Below, one piece after another: positions 1-9,331 of a DNA stretch of 64,000 nucleotides (within the stretch, counting starts at the first letter, position 1; each line of letters begins with the position of its first letter). The stretch comes from Gammaproteobacteria bacterium UBA7449 (GTDB lineage Bacteria > Pseudomonadota > Gammaproteobacteria > Pseudomonadales > Pseudohongiellaceae). Both the position numbers and the translations under genes were made by a program. Where the stretch lies: NCBI GenBank assembly GCA_002477465.1, contig DLPV01000016.1, positions 23,669 through 87,668 of the forward strand, given 5' to 3'. The notes beneath the pieces are model-generated. The model did no database searches and had not been told where the DNA came from. It worked only from the letters and a program-made list of their open reading frames with translations.

Positions 1-724
1 CAGCAATGAATTCGAAGGCATCACCATCGATGATCTCGATAGCGACGGCCCTTCAGAACTACCCAGTACACTCAGCTCTTATATGCCAATAGTGATTCCC
101 ATCATACTTATCGGTACCCAGAGTGTGGTGACTCTGACCTTCCCAGAAGACCATATACTGCGCACGATTTTTCTCTATCTTGGCTGGCCGGTGATGGCAC
201 TGTCGGTGGGCGTGTGGCTCGCCTATCGCAACATCAAGAGTCAGGATGACAGGGAGAAGGCACGGGATGCCTGGGTGGAAGCAGCGCTCAAGACTTCGGC
301 CATGATACTGGTGGTCACGGGTCTCGGTGGTTCATTAAGTGCAATTCTCAGGGGCACGCCGGCGGTGGATTTCATCGCCATGTTTTTCAGTGAATATGGC
401 TTGCCGGCTATCTTGCTGCCTTTTGTGATCGGCATCATCGGCAATATGATTACCGGCTCTACGACGGTTGGGGTAATTACCGCAGCCTCTTTGGTCGCGC
501 CGATGCTGGGAAGCCTGGGCCTGTCTCCTGAAGCTGCCATGCTCGCAGGCGCAAGCGGGTCGGTCATTATAAAATACGTGAACAGCAGTTACTTCTGGGT
601 ATGTACTTCGCTGTCGAAACTTAGCGTGACTGATGCGGTATTCAGCTATGGTGGCGCCACCCTAGTTGGCGGCCTGGTGTCTTTCGCTACGGTTTGTGCG
701 CTTTGGGGGACAGGCCTTATCTGA
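1..724 (+). CDS. GntP-family permease, 3' part (partial)
   Basis: The frame is open from base 2 with no stop, so the gene begins outside the window; the ATG at 83 is internal. The visible part has several hydrophobic segments and a glycine/serine/threonine-rich region (GNMITGSTTVGVITAA, then AGASGSVIIKYVNSSYFW) resembling the conserved C-terminal half of gluconate:H+ symporter (GntP) permeases of the inner membrane. The substrate cannot be read from this fragment: gluconate, another hydroxy acid or a related small acid are all possible. The next gene is convergent, 130 bases on. Family fairly sure, substrate unknown. Confidence 0.75.
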   Translation, partial: SNEFEGITIDDLDSDGPSELPSTLSSYMPIVIPIILIGTQSVVTLTFPEDHILRTIFLYLGWPVMALSVGVWLAYRNIKSQDDREKARDAWVEAALKTSAMILVVTGLGGSLSAILRGTPAVDFIAMFFSEYGLPAILLPFVIGIIGNMITGSTTVGVITAASLVAPMLGSLGLSPEAAMLAGASGSVIIKYVNSSYFWVCTSLSKLSVTDAVFSYGGATLVGGLVSFATVCALWGTGLI

Positions 725-855
725 ATCACTTCCAGAGCTACTTTCCTGGATTTTCATAAAAGGCTCAGGTGTTTTTACCCAGTTTTTGACGCTACTGTGA
801 TTCCACTCAGACCCGCGTGAAATAGCTTACGGATTTGAGCGCACAATAAGCCGCG

Positions 856-1143
856 TTAGTCAGAGTCCAACTCCAACTCGAGCCCAAAGCCGAATCGCGC
901 CAATAAATTATACAGAGGCGCGAGAATCAGCCCAGCCACGCAGCCAGCCAAAGCAAATAGCAAAGGCATGCCAAGCAGTGCGAGAAACGCGAGCGCTGTG
1001 CCTGAGTTGAGTGTACCAGCGCTTAGTTCGAACAGAAAGCCGCCCACACTGTAAAGCACGCCCACTAAAAATCCGAGGCTAGCCATCATTAAGGCGAGCA
1101 ATTTTGCTAGTGAAGCTGCCCCAAGCCTGATTATCCTGGCCAC
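856..1143 (-). CDS. Small integral membrane protein of unknown function
   Basis: 95 residues with two long hydrophobic stretches (about residues 10-35 and 48-80) and an acidic tail ending LELELDSD. I do not recognise a named family with confidence; the arrangement resembles small DUF3566-like membrane proteins. It begins 26 bases after the stop of the upstream dehydrogenase gene on the same strand, so it is probably the last gene of that operon. It may be a membrane accessory, but nothing in the sequence shows a function. Confidence 0.6.
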   Translation of the reverse strand: MARIIRLGAASLAKLLALMMASLGFLVGVLYSVGGFLFELSAGTLNSGTALAFLALLGMPLLFALAGCVAGLILAPLYNLLARFGFGLELELDSD

Positions 1144-1169
1144 TGGGTTTCTCCCCCTTTGCGTTGGTG

Positions 1170-4058
1170 TTAATGAGCGTCCAGTGCCATCTGCAGAACA
1201 CGCGCTACATGCAACGCCTCGCGCCCACTGCCATGTTGAATCTGACTGCGACAGCTGGTGCCGTCTGCCACAATAAGCGTCTCCCCATTCGCCTCTGCAA
1301 TCGCAGGAATCAGGCTGAGATTGGCCATCGCCATACTGGTATCATAGTGCTCAGCCTCATAGCCGAAAGAGCCGGCCATGCCACAGCAAGAAGACTCGAT
1401 CAGCTCAACCTTCAGCTCAGGAATGAGTTCCAACACCTGACGCACCGATCCCATCACCGCAAACGCTTTCTGGTGACAATGCCCATGCACCAGGGCGTGC
1501 TTTTGTGGCAGCGGCTTGAGTGTAAGCGGCAATCGACCGGCCTGGTGTTCACGCAGCAGAAACTCTTCAAACAGGAAGGCATTGTCAGATAGCGCATCAG
1601 CCTGCTCACCGGGCAGCAAGGCCTGGTATTCGTCTCGAAGTGTGAGCAGGCAGGACGGTTCCAACCCCACCACAGGGACGCCGCGCGCAACAAAAGGCGC
1701 CAGGGCTTCAAGTGTGCGCTGCGCCTCAACCCTGGCCTCATCCAATAGGCCAGCGCTGAAAAAAGTGCGGCCACAACACAGCGGGCGCTTGCAATCATCT
1801 GCTGAAGGGCAATGGACGTGATACCCCGCCGCCGAGAGAACAGCCATGGCCGCAATAGCATTCTCAGTTTCAAAGCAGCCGTTGAAAGTATCTACCAAGA
1901 GCACAACCTCTTTCTCGTCCGCTGCAACTACCGCATCTTCGACGATGGGCTTGAAATGATCCTTGCGCCAGGTTGGGAGTTTGCGCTGCGCGGTAAAACC
2001 CAGCAGTTTCTCCGAGAGTTTCGCAAAGGCAGGCACTCGGTCGCGCAGATTCATCAGGGAGGCAGCACCCTTCAAGCGATGGGCATAACGCGGCAAATAA
2101 GCAATCAATCTCTCTCGCAGCGGTAAGCCGTGTCGGGCGCGATAGTGATAGAGAAACTCTGTCTTCATCTTGGCCATATCGACGCCAGTTGGACATTCGC
2201 GCTTGCAACCCTTGCAGCCAACACAGAGATCCATGGTGTCGTATAGGGCGTCAGACGTGAACGCATCCTTTCCCAGTTGGCCAGTGATTGCCAGGCGCAA
2301 CGTATTGGCTCGACCGCGGGTCAGGTGCTGTTCATCACCTGTCACGCGATAGGAAGGACACATGGTACCCACCTGTGCTTTGCGACAGGCACCATTGTTA
2401 TTACACATTTCTACGGCACGATCGAAGCCCTGCCAAGCTGACCAATCCAATTGGGTATCAATAGCAATCGGCCCATAGCCAGGCTGAAAGCGCATGATTT
2501 GGCGATCGTCCATCTTGTGGGGATTTACGATCTTGCCCGGATTAAACGTTCTTCCAGGGTCGAATAGCTGTTTTACTTCCTCAAAATTCTTCACCATGCG
2601 CGCGCCGAACATCGCCTCATGGAATTCCGAACGGGAGATGCCGTCGCCATGCTCGCCAGAGTGCGAACCCTTATACTCACGCACTACTTCCAGTGTTTCT
2701 TCAACAATCGCCCGCATCTTACTGGCGCCTTCCTGCTCCTTCATATTGAGTATGGGGCGTACGTGCAGGCAGCCGACAGAAGCATGGGCGTAGAATGTTC
2801 CGCTAGTCCCATGTTTTTCAAAAATCTCCGTGAGCCGACGCGTATATTCCGCCAGATCTTCCAGCCGCACGGCACAGTCTTCGATGAACGAAACCGGTTT
2901 TCCGTCCCCTTTCATGGACATCATGATGTTGAGGCCAGACTTACGAACCTCCCAGACAGCATGCTGAAACTCATGGTCGGTGGCCTCTACCACGGCGTTG
3001 GGGAAACCCAGGTCGCCCATTAGCTCCACCAACTGCTGCAAGGACTGGAGCTGTTCGGCACGGTCCGCGCCGGCAAACTCTACCAGCAGCAAAGCCTGGG
3101 GTTCGCCCTGAACAAAGCGATTCACGGTCGGCGCGAATATCGGGATATCACGCGCCAGATCGATCATGGTGCGGTCCACCAGCTCTACTGCAGCTGGTCC
3201 CAACTTTACGATGTGTTGCGTGCTATCCATCGCCGCGTAAAAAGTCGGAAAGTGACACACGCCCAGCACCTTGTGTGATGGTAATGGCTGCACTTCAAGG
3301 TGCAGGCGCTGAAAAAATCCGAGGGTCCCCTCGGAGCCAACCAGCAGCTGGCCCAGATTTGGCTGTTCCTCGGTTAGCACGTTGATGTTGTATCCCCCGA
3401 CTCGGCGCAACAGGTCCGGAAAACGCGCTGCGATTTCCTGGGCCTCTCTTTGGCCGAGTGACAAGAGACTGCTCAGCAACTGCTCTGGCACTGCAGGCTG
3501 TGGCATCGAACCGTTTAGCTTGCCAAAATGAACCTGGCTCCCATCTGCTAGCAGCGCTTCAACTGCGCGCACGTTGTGCACCATATTGCCGTAACGAATT
3601 GAGCGTGCGCCGCAGCTATTGTTGCCTGTCATACCGCCGAGAGTCGCTCGGTTGGCGGTGGATACATCCACCGGGTAAAACATGCCGTGGGGTTTGAGAA
3701 AGCGATTTAAATGATCAAGAACCAAACCAGGCTGCACGCTGATTGTCTGTGCTTCCGGTTTAAAGTCGAGAATTTTGTTGAGATGGCGAGTGCTGTCGAT
3801 AAGCAGAGCTTCACCAATGGCCTGTCCGTTCTGGGAGGTACCGCTGCCGCGCGGCAACACCGGGATACCGGCTTCCGCGGCAATCTGAACGGCAACCTCA
3901 ACATCATGGTCATCTTTCGGAATGACCACCCCGAGAGGCATGAGCTGGTAAATTGAAGCGTCAGTGCTGTAGCGCCCCCTGCTGAAGTCATCCAACAGGA
4001 CATCGCCCTTGATTTCCCGCCGCAAGCACTGACCAAGTTCACCCGGGATACCCGTCAT
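1170..4058 (-). CDS. ydiJ: FAD/Fe-S dehydrogenase, YdiJ (D-2-hydroxyglutarate dehydrogenase) type
   Basis: A 962-residue fusion of a GlcD-like FAD domain and a GlpC-like iron-sulfur domain, close in size to E. coli YdiJ, which oxidises D-2-hydroxyglutarate. The FAD-binding PP-loop (PRGSGTSQNG) is at 69-78, and the SGEHGDG motif of the FAD-linked oxidase C-terminal domain is at 467-473. Cysteines 552, 558 and 567 resemble the first Fe-S site of YdiJ, and CVGCKGCKRECP (612-623) is a classical 4Fe-4S motif. Two CCG motifs follow (RPLCCGRTF and SSCCGMAG). Electrons would pass from FAD through the clusters to the respiratory chain. It follows the lipocalin-like gene by 115 bases and precedes the small membrane protein by 26. 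D-lactate is an alternative substrate. Confidence 0.88.
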   Translation of the reverse strand: MTGIPGELGQCLRREIKGDVLLDDFSRGRYSTDASIYQLMPLGVVIPKDDHDVEVAVQIAAEAGIPVLPRGSGTSQNGQAIGEALLIDSTRHLNKILDFKPEAQTISVQPGLVLDHLNRFLKPHGMFYPVDVSTANRATLGGMTGNNSCGARSIRYGNMVHNVRAVEALLADGSQVHFGKLNGSMPQPAVPEQLLSSLLSLGQREAQEIAARFPDLLRRVGGYNINVLTEEQPNLGQLLVGSEGTLGFFQRLHLEVQPLPSHKVLGVCHFPTFYAAMDSTQHIVKLGPAAVELVDRTMIDLARDIPIFAPTVNRFVQGEPQALLLVEFAGADRAEQLQSLQQLVELMGDLGFPNAVVEATDHEFQHAVWEVRKSGLNIMMSMKGDGKPVSFIEDCAVRLEDLAEYTRRLTEIFEKHGTSGTFYAHASVGCLHVRPILNMKEQEGASKMRAIVEETLEVVREYKGSHSGEHGDGISRSEFHEAMFGARMVKNFEEVKQLFDPGRTFNPGKIVNPHKMDDRQIMRFQPGYGPIAIDTQLDWSAWQGFDRAVEMCNNNGACRKAQVGTMCPSYRVTGDEQHLTRGRANTLRLAITGQLGKDAFTSDALYDTMDLCVGCKGCKRECPTGVDMAKMKTEFLYHYRARHGLPLRERLIAYLPRYAHRLKGAASLMNLRDRVPAFAKLSEKLLGFTAQRKLPTWRKDHFKPIVEDAVVAADEKEVVLLVDTFNGCFETENAIAAMAVLSAAGYHVHCPSADDCKRPLCCGRTFFSAGLLDEARVEAQRTLEALAPFVARGVPVVGLEPSCLLTLRDEYQALLPGEQADALSDNAFLFEEFLLREHQAGRLPLTLKPLPQKHALVHGHCHQKAFAVMGSVRQVLELIPELKVELIESSCCGMAGSFGYEAEHYDTSMAMANLSLIPAIAEANGETLIVADGTSCRSQIQHGSGREALHVARVLQMALDAH

Positions 4059-4173
4059 TAAGAGAGTCTCCAGTGGCTGTTTACGCCGCGGGTGTTCGTG
4101 GTGAGAGTCATGAGTCAGTTCCTGTCTTGGCCTTGCGTGCCTCTCAGATCGACTGTCGAATCTTCGAGTTTGT

Positions 4174-4677
4174 TTACTGTAAACGACGCCAGGTGAGAGT
4201 GGCAGTAATGCGACCCTCGGGATTCTTTAAAGACAGCCTGAGCAAATCACGATCAAATTCGTAGTGGCGAACATTGTCGCCACCGACCCAACGAGGCACC
4301 ATGGGGGAGCCTTCTACATGGTGCGTAACTATACGCTCTTTGCTATCGATGCTAACTCGTCCCCAATAGGCGAAACCACCTATTACGCGCTCGCCCTCGG
4401 GCTGGGATGCCGCCTCTGTCTGGGGTAAATCGATAGGCATGCCCAGGCCGGACATGTTGCCAAACTCATCGTAGCTGAGCCGGCCGATGTATTGCATGTC
4501 TCTGGCAGGACCCTGCTCGGGAAAAGTGAAGTAGCTAACTAACTCATAGTCACCGATAAATCGTTCTTCATCAGACATTATCTGGGCAACGCTCACAGGC
4601 ACGATGACAAGCAGGAACAGCGCGAGAGCAACTACCGCGCCAGAATTCTTAAGTGGGCCAGTCACTCCTGCATGCAT
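4174..4677 (-). CDS. Exported lipocalin-like protein
   Basis: 167 residues. A hydrophobic segment (about 14-32) forms a signal peptide. The rest (ERFIGDYELVSY near the start, GGFAYWGRVSID, the EGSPMVPRWVG segment, and a C-terminal ITATLTWRRL strand) matches the lipocalin-like fold called Lipocalin_5, a small beta-barrel that may bind a hydrophobic ligand. The gene starts 14 bases after the ggt stop and is very likely co-transcribed with it. The ligand and any link to glutathione metabolism are unknown. Confidence 0.7.
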   Translation of the reverse strand: MHAGVTGPLKNSGAVVALALFLLVIVPVSVAQIMSDEERFIGDYELVSYFTFPEQGPARDMQYIGRLSYDEFGNMSGLGMPIDLPQTEAASQPEGERVIGGFAYWGRVSIDSKERIVTHHVEGSPMVPRWVGGDNVRHYEFDRDLLRLSLKNPEGRITATLTWRRLQ

Positions 4678-4691
4678 ATCAGCTCTCCAAA

Positions 4692-6431
4692 TCAGTAACC
4701 GACCGCGCCACCATCGCCGCGACGTGAGTCAGACGCGCCCAGAAACAGGTTCTGTTCACGATCGTAGTATACGCCCATTGCTGCACCCTGGGATCCACGT
4801 TCACGAATCTGGTGCCCACGGGCCTGAAAGCTTTCCAGCGTGTCGGCAGAAAGAGAGTTCGATTCTATGCTGGTGACATCAGGCAGCCATTGATGATGAA
4901 TCCTGCCTGCTTCAATCGCCTGGGCGATATTAAAGCCATGGTCGATGACATTCAGGATGACCTGCATAGTGGTATTGATAATTGTCTTGCCACCAGGGCT
5001 ACCGATAGCGAATACAGGCTTGCCGTCTTGCGCTACGATGGTAGGCGACATACTAGACAGTGGACGCTTTTCTGGTGCCACCAGGTTCGGCGCAGTACCA
5101 ATTTGGCCCCGCTCATCTGTGACACCTGGCACTGCGTTAAAATCTCCCAGCTCGTTATTCAGCAAGTATCCACCGCCATCAACCACAATTGCTGAACCGT
5201 AGCCGAATTCCAGCGTGTAGGTCATACTGATCATGTTGCCATCTTCATCAACAACAGAGAAGTGTGTGGTCTCCTCTGACTCGTAGGCCTGTGCAAACAG
5301 TTCGGGACTGCTCTCTGATTTGCGAGTCATATCAATGGACGCACGTAAGTCCGCTGCATAGTCCTTGTCCATCAAGCGATCCAGAGGCATAGATTCGTTA
5401 AAATCTGGATCACCCAGATGCTCGGCGCGATCAGAATAGGCACGACGCATGGTCTCAGTCAGGACGTGCAGATAGTCGGACGAGTTGTGTCCCATGTCCG
5501 CAAGGTCGAAACCCTCGAGAATGTTCAGCATTTGTACGATACCGACACCGCCAGAACTGGGTGGCGGCATACTGACGATTTCATAGCCCCGGTAAGTGCC
5601 ACGTATGGGTTCACGCTCACGGGCTGCATAAGCAGCCAGATCCTCTTCGGTAATCAAGCCGCCGATATCTGCCATGAAGCTGGCCAGGCGTTCGGCATTT
5701 TCACCTCTATAGAACCCATCAGCACCATTATCGCGGATCAGCTCAAGGGTATGCGCGAGGTCTGGCTGTACCCAGGTCTCGCCCAGCTCATAGAAAGAGC
5801 CGTCGGCCTTAATAAATTTACGCTCTGACGCTGGATACTGGCGAAAGCGACTGGCGCTGCGCTCAAATCCGGTCTGCAGGGAATAGGTGATTGGAATGCC
5901 TTCACGCGCCAGCTCAACTGCGGGCTGAACCAGATCCTCCCAAGGCAAGGAACCGAGTCGCGAATGCGCGAGGTAGAGCCCGGCTACAGTGCCGGGCACC
6001 CCAACGGCCAAAGGGCCGAAGTGGTTGGAATTGTTAACAACCGCGCCATCCAGGCCCAGATACATGCGCTCGGTGGCGGCCATAGGCGCTTTCTCGCGGA
6101 AATCAAAGGTAGTGGCCTCGCCATCGTCACCGTGATAAACCAGGAAGCCACCGCCGCCGATATTGCCTGCAGATGGCCAGGTTACGGCCAGAGCGAAGGC
6201 CGTTGCAACCGCCGCGTCTACCGCATTGCCGCCCTGCCTGAGAGTCTCCGCGCCCACTTCCGAGGCCAACTTCGAGGCACTGCTCACCATGCCATTCTTG
6301 GCGTAGATCGGGGTGCGACCGCCTTCCGCGAAGGTTTGCGTTACCAGGGAGAGGCTGAATACAAACAGGACTGCTTTTGCGATGACCTGGGAAGTTCGGC
6401 CAAAAGCCAGTCTTTGAGCGTTGCTGCGCAT
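4692..6431 (-). CDS. ggt: Gamma-glutamyltransferase (periplasmic)
   Basis: 579 residues, the usual length of the heterodimeric Ggt family. A signal peptide (about 1-35, ending near TFAEGG) exports it. The precursor cleaves itself before Thr389 in the ETTHFSVVD motif, which gives the N-terminal nucleophile of the small subunit. The LNNELGDF loop and the GSPGGKTI segment of the family are also present. It hydrolyses or transfers the gamma-glutamyl group of glutathione and related peptides. It is the first gene of a run with the lipocalin-like and YdiJ-like genes, and is divergent from a dipeptidase able in principle to cleave the Cys-Gly product. Confidence 0.95.
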   Translation of the reverse strand: MRSNAQRLAFGRTSQVIAKAVLFVFSLSLVTQTFAEGGRTPIYAKNGMVSSASKLASEVGAETLRQGGNAVDAAVATAFALAVTWPSAGNIGGGGFLVYHGDDGEATTFDFREKAPMAATERMYLGLDGAVVNNSNHFGPLAVGVPGTVAGLYLAHSRLGSLPWEDLVQPAVELAREGIPITYSLQTGFERSASRFRQYPASERKFIKADGSFYELGETWVQPDLAHTLELIRDNGADGFYRGENAERLASFMADIGGLITEEDLAAYAAREREPIRGTYRGYEIVSMPPPSSGGVGIVQMLNILEGFDLADMGHNSSDYLHVLTETMRRAYSDRAEHLGDPDFNESMPLDRLMDKDYAADLRASIDMTRKSESSPELFAQAYESEETTHFSVVDEDGNMISMTYTLEFGYGSAIVVDGGGYLLNNELGDFNAVPGVTDERGQIGTAPNLVAPEKRPLSSMSPTIVAQDGKPVFAIGSPGGKTIINTTMQVILNVIDHGFNIAQAIEAGRIHHQWLPDVTSIESNSLSADTLESFQARGHQIRERGSQGAAMGVYYDREQNLFLGASDSRRGDGGAVGY

Positions 6432-6643
6432 AGTTAACTCTTTAAAATCAATAGTTTATAAAAGTAGAAGCTTAGGAATTTTTGCCTAATAGCGCAGTGT
6501 ATTCTACCGGGGTAGGCTTGATCAATCTCCCCATTGTCAAAGCGTCTGGCGCAATGCTAAGTTCTTCATTCCAGAACCGGAAAAACCTGGATACTGGGCA
6601 ATCTCAATTCATGCATCACCATTCCTTCGGACCCGAGCAAGCT

Positions 6644-7813
6644 ATGTCTATTGTCAGCAGAACTATTGTCTTCGCTTTAACAACAATCTTTCTCCTTGGC
6701 TGCAGTGAATCCACCGAAACTGCTGTCAGCCCTGAGAGTCAGGACCCGATGGAGATTGCCAGAGGCATCCACGAGCGGGTTATCGCGCTCGACACTCACG
6801 CAGATATCAACACCGAAAATTTCACCTCCGAAGTTAACTACACCCAGAATCTCGATACTCAAGTGAACTTGCCAAAAATGTATGAAGGCGGCCTGGATGT
6901 CGCTTTCTTCATCGTTTATACCGGTCAGGATGATCTGAGTGCAGAAGGTTATCGGGACGCCCATGCTAACGCGATGGATAAATTTAACGCGATCCAACGC
7001 CTCGCCGAGGAAATAGCACCGGACCAAATTGAAATTGCTTATAACTCGGACGATGTCCGCAGAATCATCGCCGACGGCAAGAAAGTAGCCATGATCGGCG
7101 TGGAGAACGCCTACCCTATCGGTGGCGACCTATCTAATATCGAAAAATTTTATGACCTCGGCGGTCGCTATATGTCGCTGGCACATAATGGTCACAACCA
7201 GCTTTCGGACTCCAATACCGGAGAGAGCGATGGCGTGTACTGGCATGGCGGCCTCAGCGAGTTAGGCCGATTTGCCATCAAGGAAATGAATCGCCTGGGT
7301 ATGATGATCGACATTTCTCACCCATCCAAAGATTCCATCATGCAAACCCTCGAGCTCAGCCGTGCACCCGTTATAGCCTCACACTCATCCGCGCGGGCGC
7401 TGACTAACCACTCGCGCAATCTGGATGACGAAATGTTGCTGGCTCTGAAAGAGAACGGCGGCGTTGTACAAACAGTAGCATTTGGGACTTATGTGAGCGA
7501 GCTGAGACGAGCGCATTGGGCCTCAGGTGCCAGCTTCGCCGATGCGCCGCCGGCAACCGTATCCGATTTCGTTGATCACATCGAGTATATGATTGATCTG
7601 ATAGGCATTGAACATGTGGGAATCAGTTCAGACTTCGATGGCGGTGGCGGCTTGTCAGGCTGGAACGATGCCTCAGAGACCTTTAACGTCACCGCAGAAT
7701 TAGTGCGTCGTGGCTATAACGAGGAACAGATCGCCATGATGTGGTCCGGCAATCTGCTTAGGGTATTGGACGATGTACAGCGCATTGCGCAGGAAATACA
7801 AAACGAGGCCTGA
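6644..7813 (+). CDS. Membrane dipeptidase (peptidase M19), lipoprotein
   Basis: The reading frame extends upstream to 6482, but the ATG at 6644 is preferred because it begins a typical lipoprotein signal with the lipobox LLGC. The mature protein is a zinc M19 (renal) dipeptidase: THADIN carries the HxD metal pair, YMSLAHNGHNQLSDS and MIDISHPS are conserved blocks, and HVGISSDFDGGGG is the C-terminal family signature. These enzymes cleave dipeptides, including Cys-Gly. It is divergent from ggt, and both proteins act outside the cytoplasm, which fits stepwise glutathione breakdown. Family certain; exact substrate inferred. Confidence 0.9.
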   Translation: MSIVSRTIVFALTTIFLLGCSESTETAVSPESQDPMEIARGIHERVIALDTHADINTENFTSEVNYTQNLDTQVNLPKMYEGGLDVAFFIVYTGQDDLSAEGYRDAHANAMDKFNAIQRLAEEIAPDQIEIAYNSDDVRRIIADGKKVAMIGVENAYPIGGDLSNIEKFYDLGGRYMSLAHNGHNQLSDSNTGESDGVYWHGGLSELGRFAIKEMNRLGMMIDISHPSKDSIMQTLELSRAPVIASHSSARALTNHSRNLDDEMLLALKENGGVVQTVAFGTYVSELRRAHWASGASFADAPPATVSDFVDHIEYMIDLIGIEHVGISSDFDGGGGLSGWNDASETFNVTAELVRRGYNEEQIAMMWSGNLLRVLDDVQRIAQEIQNEA

Positions 7814-7983
7814 GCCTGCGATATTAAAAGCTGCAAAACCATAAACAAATGCAAATAGTAGGCGTTTAGGATCAAGGCTAGAACAAAAGCAAAAAGTCAG
7901 GCAGCCGAATGAGTGGATTACCTGACCCGAACTCACAGGTCGAATTTGCAGTGGTTCGACAGCAATAATCGCGGCAGGGGGGG

Positions 7984-8172
7984 ATGGTGGAATTAAATCC
8001 GCTAAACAGCCCTTTATTCGATTCCAATGGTTTGATTAGCAATCAAATTGACGCCAAGCTAGTTGGCGCCTTTTCAGGTAACAATGCAGAGGCATTTGTA
8101 GGTGGTTTTGATTTACTGGATACCCATAATCCGGGCAATGTGAGCGAAGGGCTCTATACAATAGAGCGTTAA
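7984..8172 (+). pseudogene. C-terminal stub of a TbpB-like beta-barrel surface protein
   Basis: 62 residues that look like the extreme C-terminus of a much larger secreted protein. LVGAFSGNNAEAFVGGFDL resembles the closing strands of the TbpB/Slam-dependent lipoprotein beta-barrel, normally of the form GAFYGPNAEE-GG-F. There is no signal peptide or good ribosome site. The same frame is stopped at 7966-7968, directly upstream, and I found no upstream barrel in any frame. A terminator follows 21 bases later. It is most likely the remnant left after loss of the 5' part. A free-standing small protein is possible but less likely. Confidence 0.5.
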
Positions 8173-8193
8173 TACAATAAAACATTAACGGTA

Positions 8194-8220
8194 AGGGCAG
8201 CCCACGGTGCCGCCCTTTTA
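8194..8220 (+). terminator. Rho-independent terminator after the TbpB-like stub
   Basis: GGGCAGC pairs with GCCGCCC (6 of 7 bases) around a short loop and is followed by TTTT. It lies just downstream of the stub's stop codon, which suggests the stub is the end of a once functional transcription unit. Confidence 0.6.
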
Positions 8221-8456
8221 GAAAGCGTTTCCCCTCCTTCTTGAGCCCCGAATAAGCTCAAAATATGTGACTCTTCGTTGCAGGTCATTAGAAGTCTCTC
8301 CATAATCATTGATATGCAGCACTTGGGTTAAACTCTCAGCTAATCGCGATAGCATCTAACCTCGCCAAGGTCTAAAGTAAATGCTATTGCTAGCTTAGAT
8401 ACTCGTCCATCGCATTACAGCGGGCAAATGTAGAGCAAAGAGAAACAGGATTAAAA

Positions 8457-9137
8457 ATGGGCAATGACAAAATAAAAACTCAACCTCTTGCATTCAATTC
8501 CCAAGCCAAGGATGAGATGCTGGAATCAGCCAGCAACTTTTACAACATGGTGCGCTCGCGAAGGACGGTAAGGGAATTCTCCGACAAGCCGGTACCCAAA
8601 GAGATTATCGAAAACTGCCTGCGAGCTGCCGGCACTGCACCCAGTGGCGCCAACCATCAGCCCTGGCATTTTGCGGTAATCAGCGACCCCGAACTGAAAT
8701 ACAAAATTCGAGAAGGTGCCGAAGAGGAAGAAAGGGAGTTTTATGAGTCAAGAGCGCCGCAGGAATGGCTCAACGCCCTCGCCCCATTAGGTACCGATGC
8801 CAACAAACCGTTCCTCGAGATCGCTCCATACCTTATTGTGATCTTCGGTGAAAAATTCAGTTTCGATATCGAGGGTAACAAGCAAAAAAATTACTATGTC
8901 AGTGAGTCTGTAGGCATTGCCACCGGCATCCTGATTACCGCCTTACACAATGCCGGGCTGGCAACCCTGACCCACACGCCAGCACCGATGAAGTTCCTCA
9001 ACGAACTGGTTGGAAGGCCCGCCACAGAAAAGCCCTATATGATTCTGGTTACCGGATATCCGGCAGAGAATGCCGAGGTACCTGCTATCACCCGGAAATC
9101 TCTGGGAGAAATCGCCAGCTTTAAGGGTGATGACTAA
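8457..9137 (+). CDS. Nitroreductase-family flavoprotein, iodotyrosine-deiodinase-like
   Basis: 226 residues of the FMN nitroreductase fold. [15 protein letters not shown] (33-47) is the N-terminal FMN phosphate region and [14 protein letters not shown] (57-70) matches the AGTAPSG block of iodotyrosine deiodinase. The three residues that clamp the amino acid part of the substrate in the human enzyme (Glu157, Tyr161, Lys182) align with Glu92, Tyr96 and Lys117 here, in EEEEREFY and DANKPFLE. The C-terminal block [17 protein letters not shown] also matches. Unlike the mammalian enzyme it has no membrane anchor or signal and should be cytoplasmic. Predicted role: reductive dehalogenation of halogenated tyrosine or a related phenol. 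It stands alone, with a terminator downstream. Confidence 0.8.
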   Translation: MGNDKIKTQPLAFNSQAKDEMLESASNFYNMVRSRRTVREFSDKPVPKEIIENCLRAAGTAPSGANHQPWHFAVISDPELKYKIREGAEEEEREFYESRAPQEWLNALAPLGTDANKPFLEIAPYLIVIFGEKFSFDIEGNKQKNYYVSESVGIATGILITALHNAGLATLTHTPAPMKFLNELVGRPATEKPYMILVTGYPAENAEVPAITRKSLGEIASFKGDD

Positions 9138-9281
9138 AGCCGCAGTACTGGGGAATCGGCGCATAACATCTTGATTCAGTCGGGATCCATGTCTTATTGA
9201 GAAATTTCCTAATCTGATAAGGTTAATGATTTGCCTTGCCGGGTTCTCACCCCGCAGCTTCGTACTGGTATAGTCGGCACA

Positions 9282-9318
9282 AAAAAGCCCGGATACTTTT
9301 CAGTGTCCGGGCTTTTTT
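9282..9318. terminator. Bidirectional terminator
   Basis: AAAAAAGCCCGGATAC and its near-perfect complement GTGTCCGGGCTTTTTT form a strong hairpin with A and T tracts on the two sides. It lies between the convergent nitroreductase (+) and the secreted-protein gene ending at 9332 (-), so it can end transcription from both. Confidence 0.85.
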
Positions 9319-9331
9319 AGGCTAGCACAGT

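Noticed and set aside
7909..7968. Short frame just upstream of the TbpB-like stub, same frame
   Set aside because: The 19 codons before the TAA have no barrel-like pattern, so they do not show a simple nonsense mutation of a longer gene.
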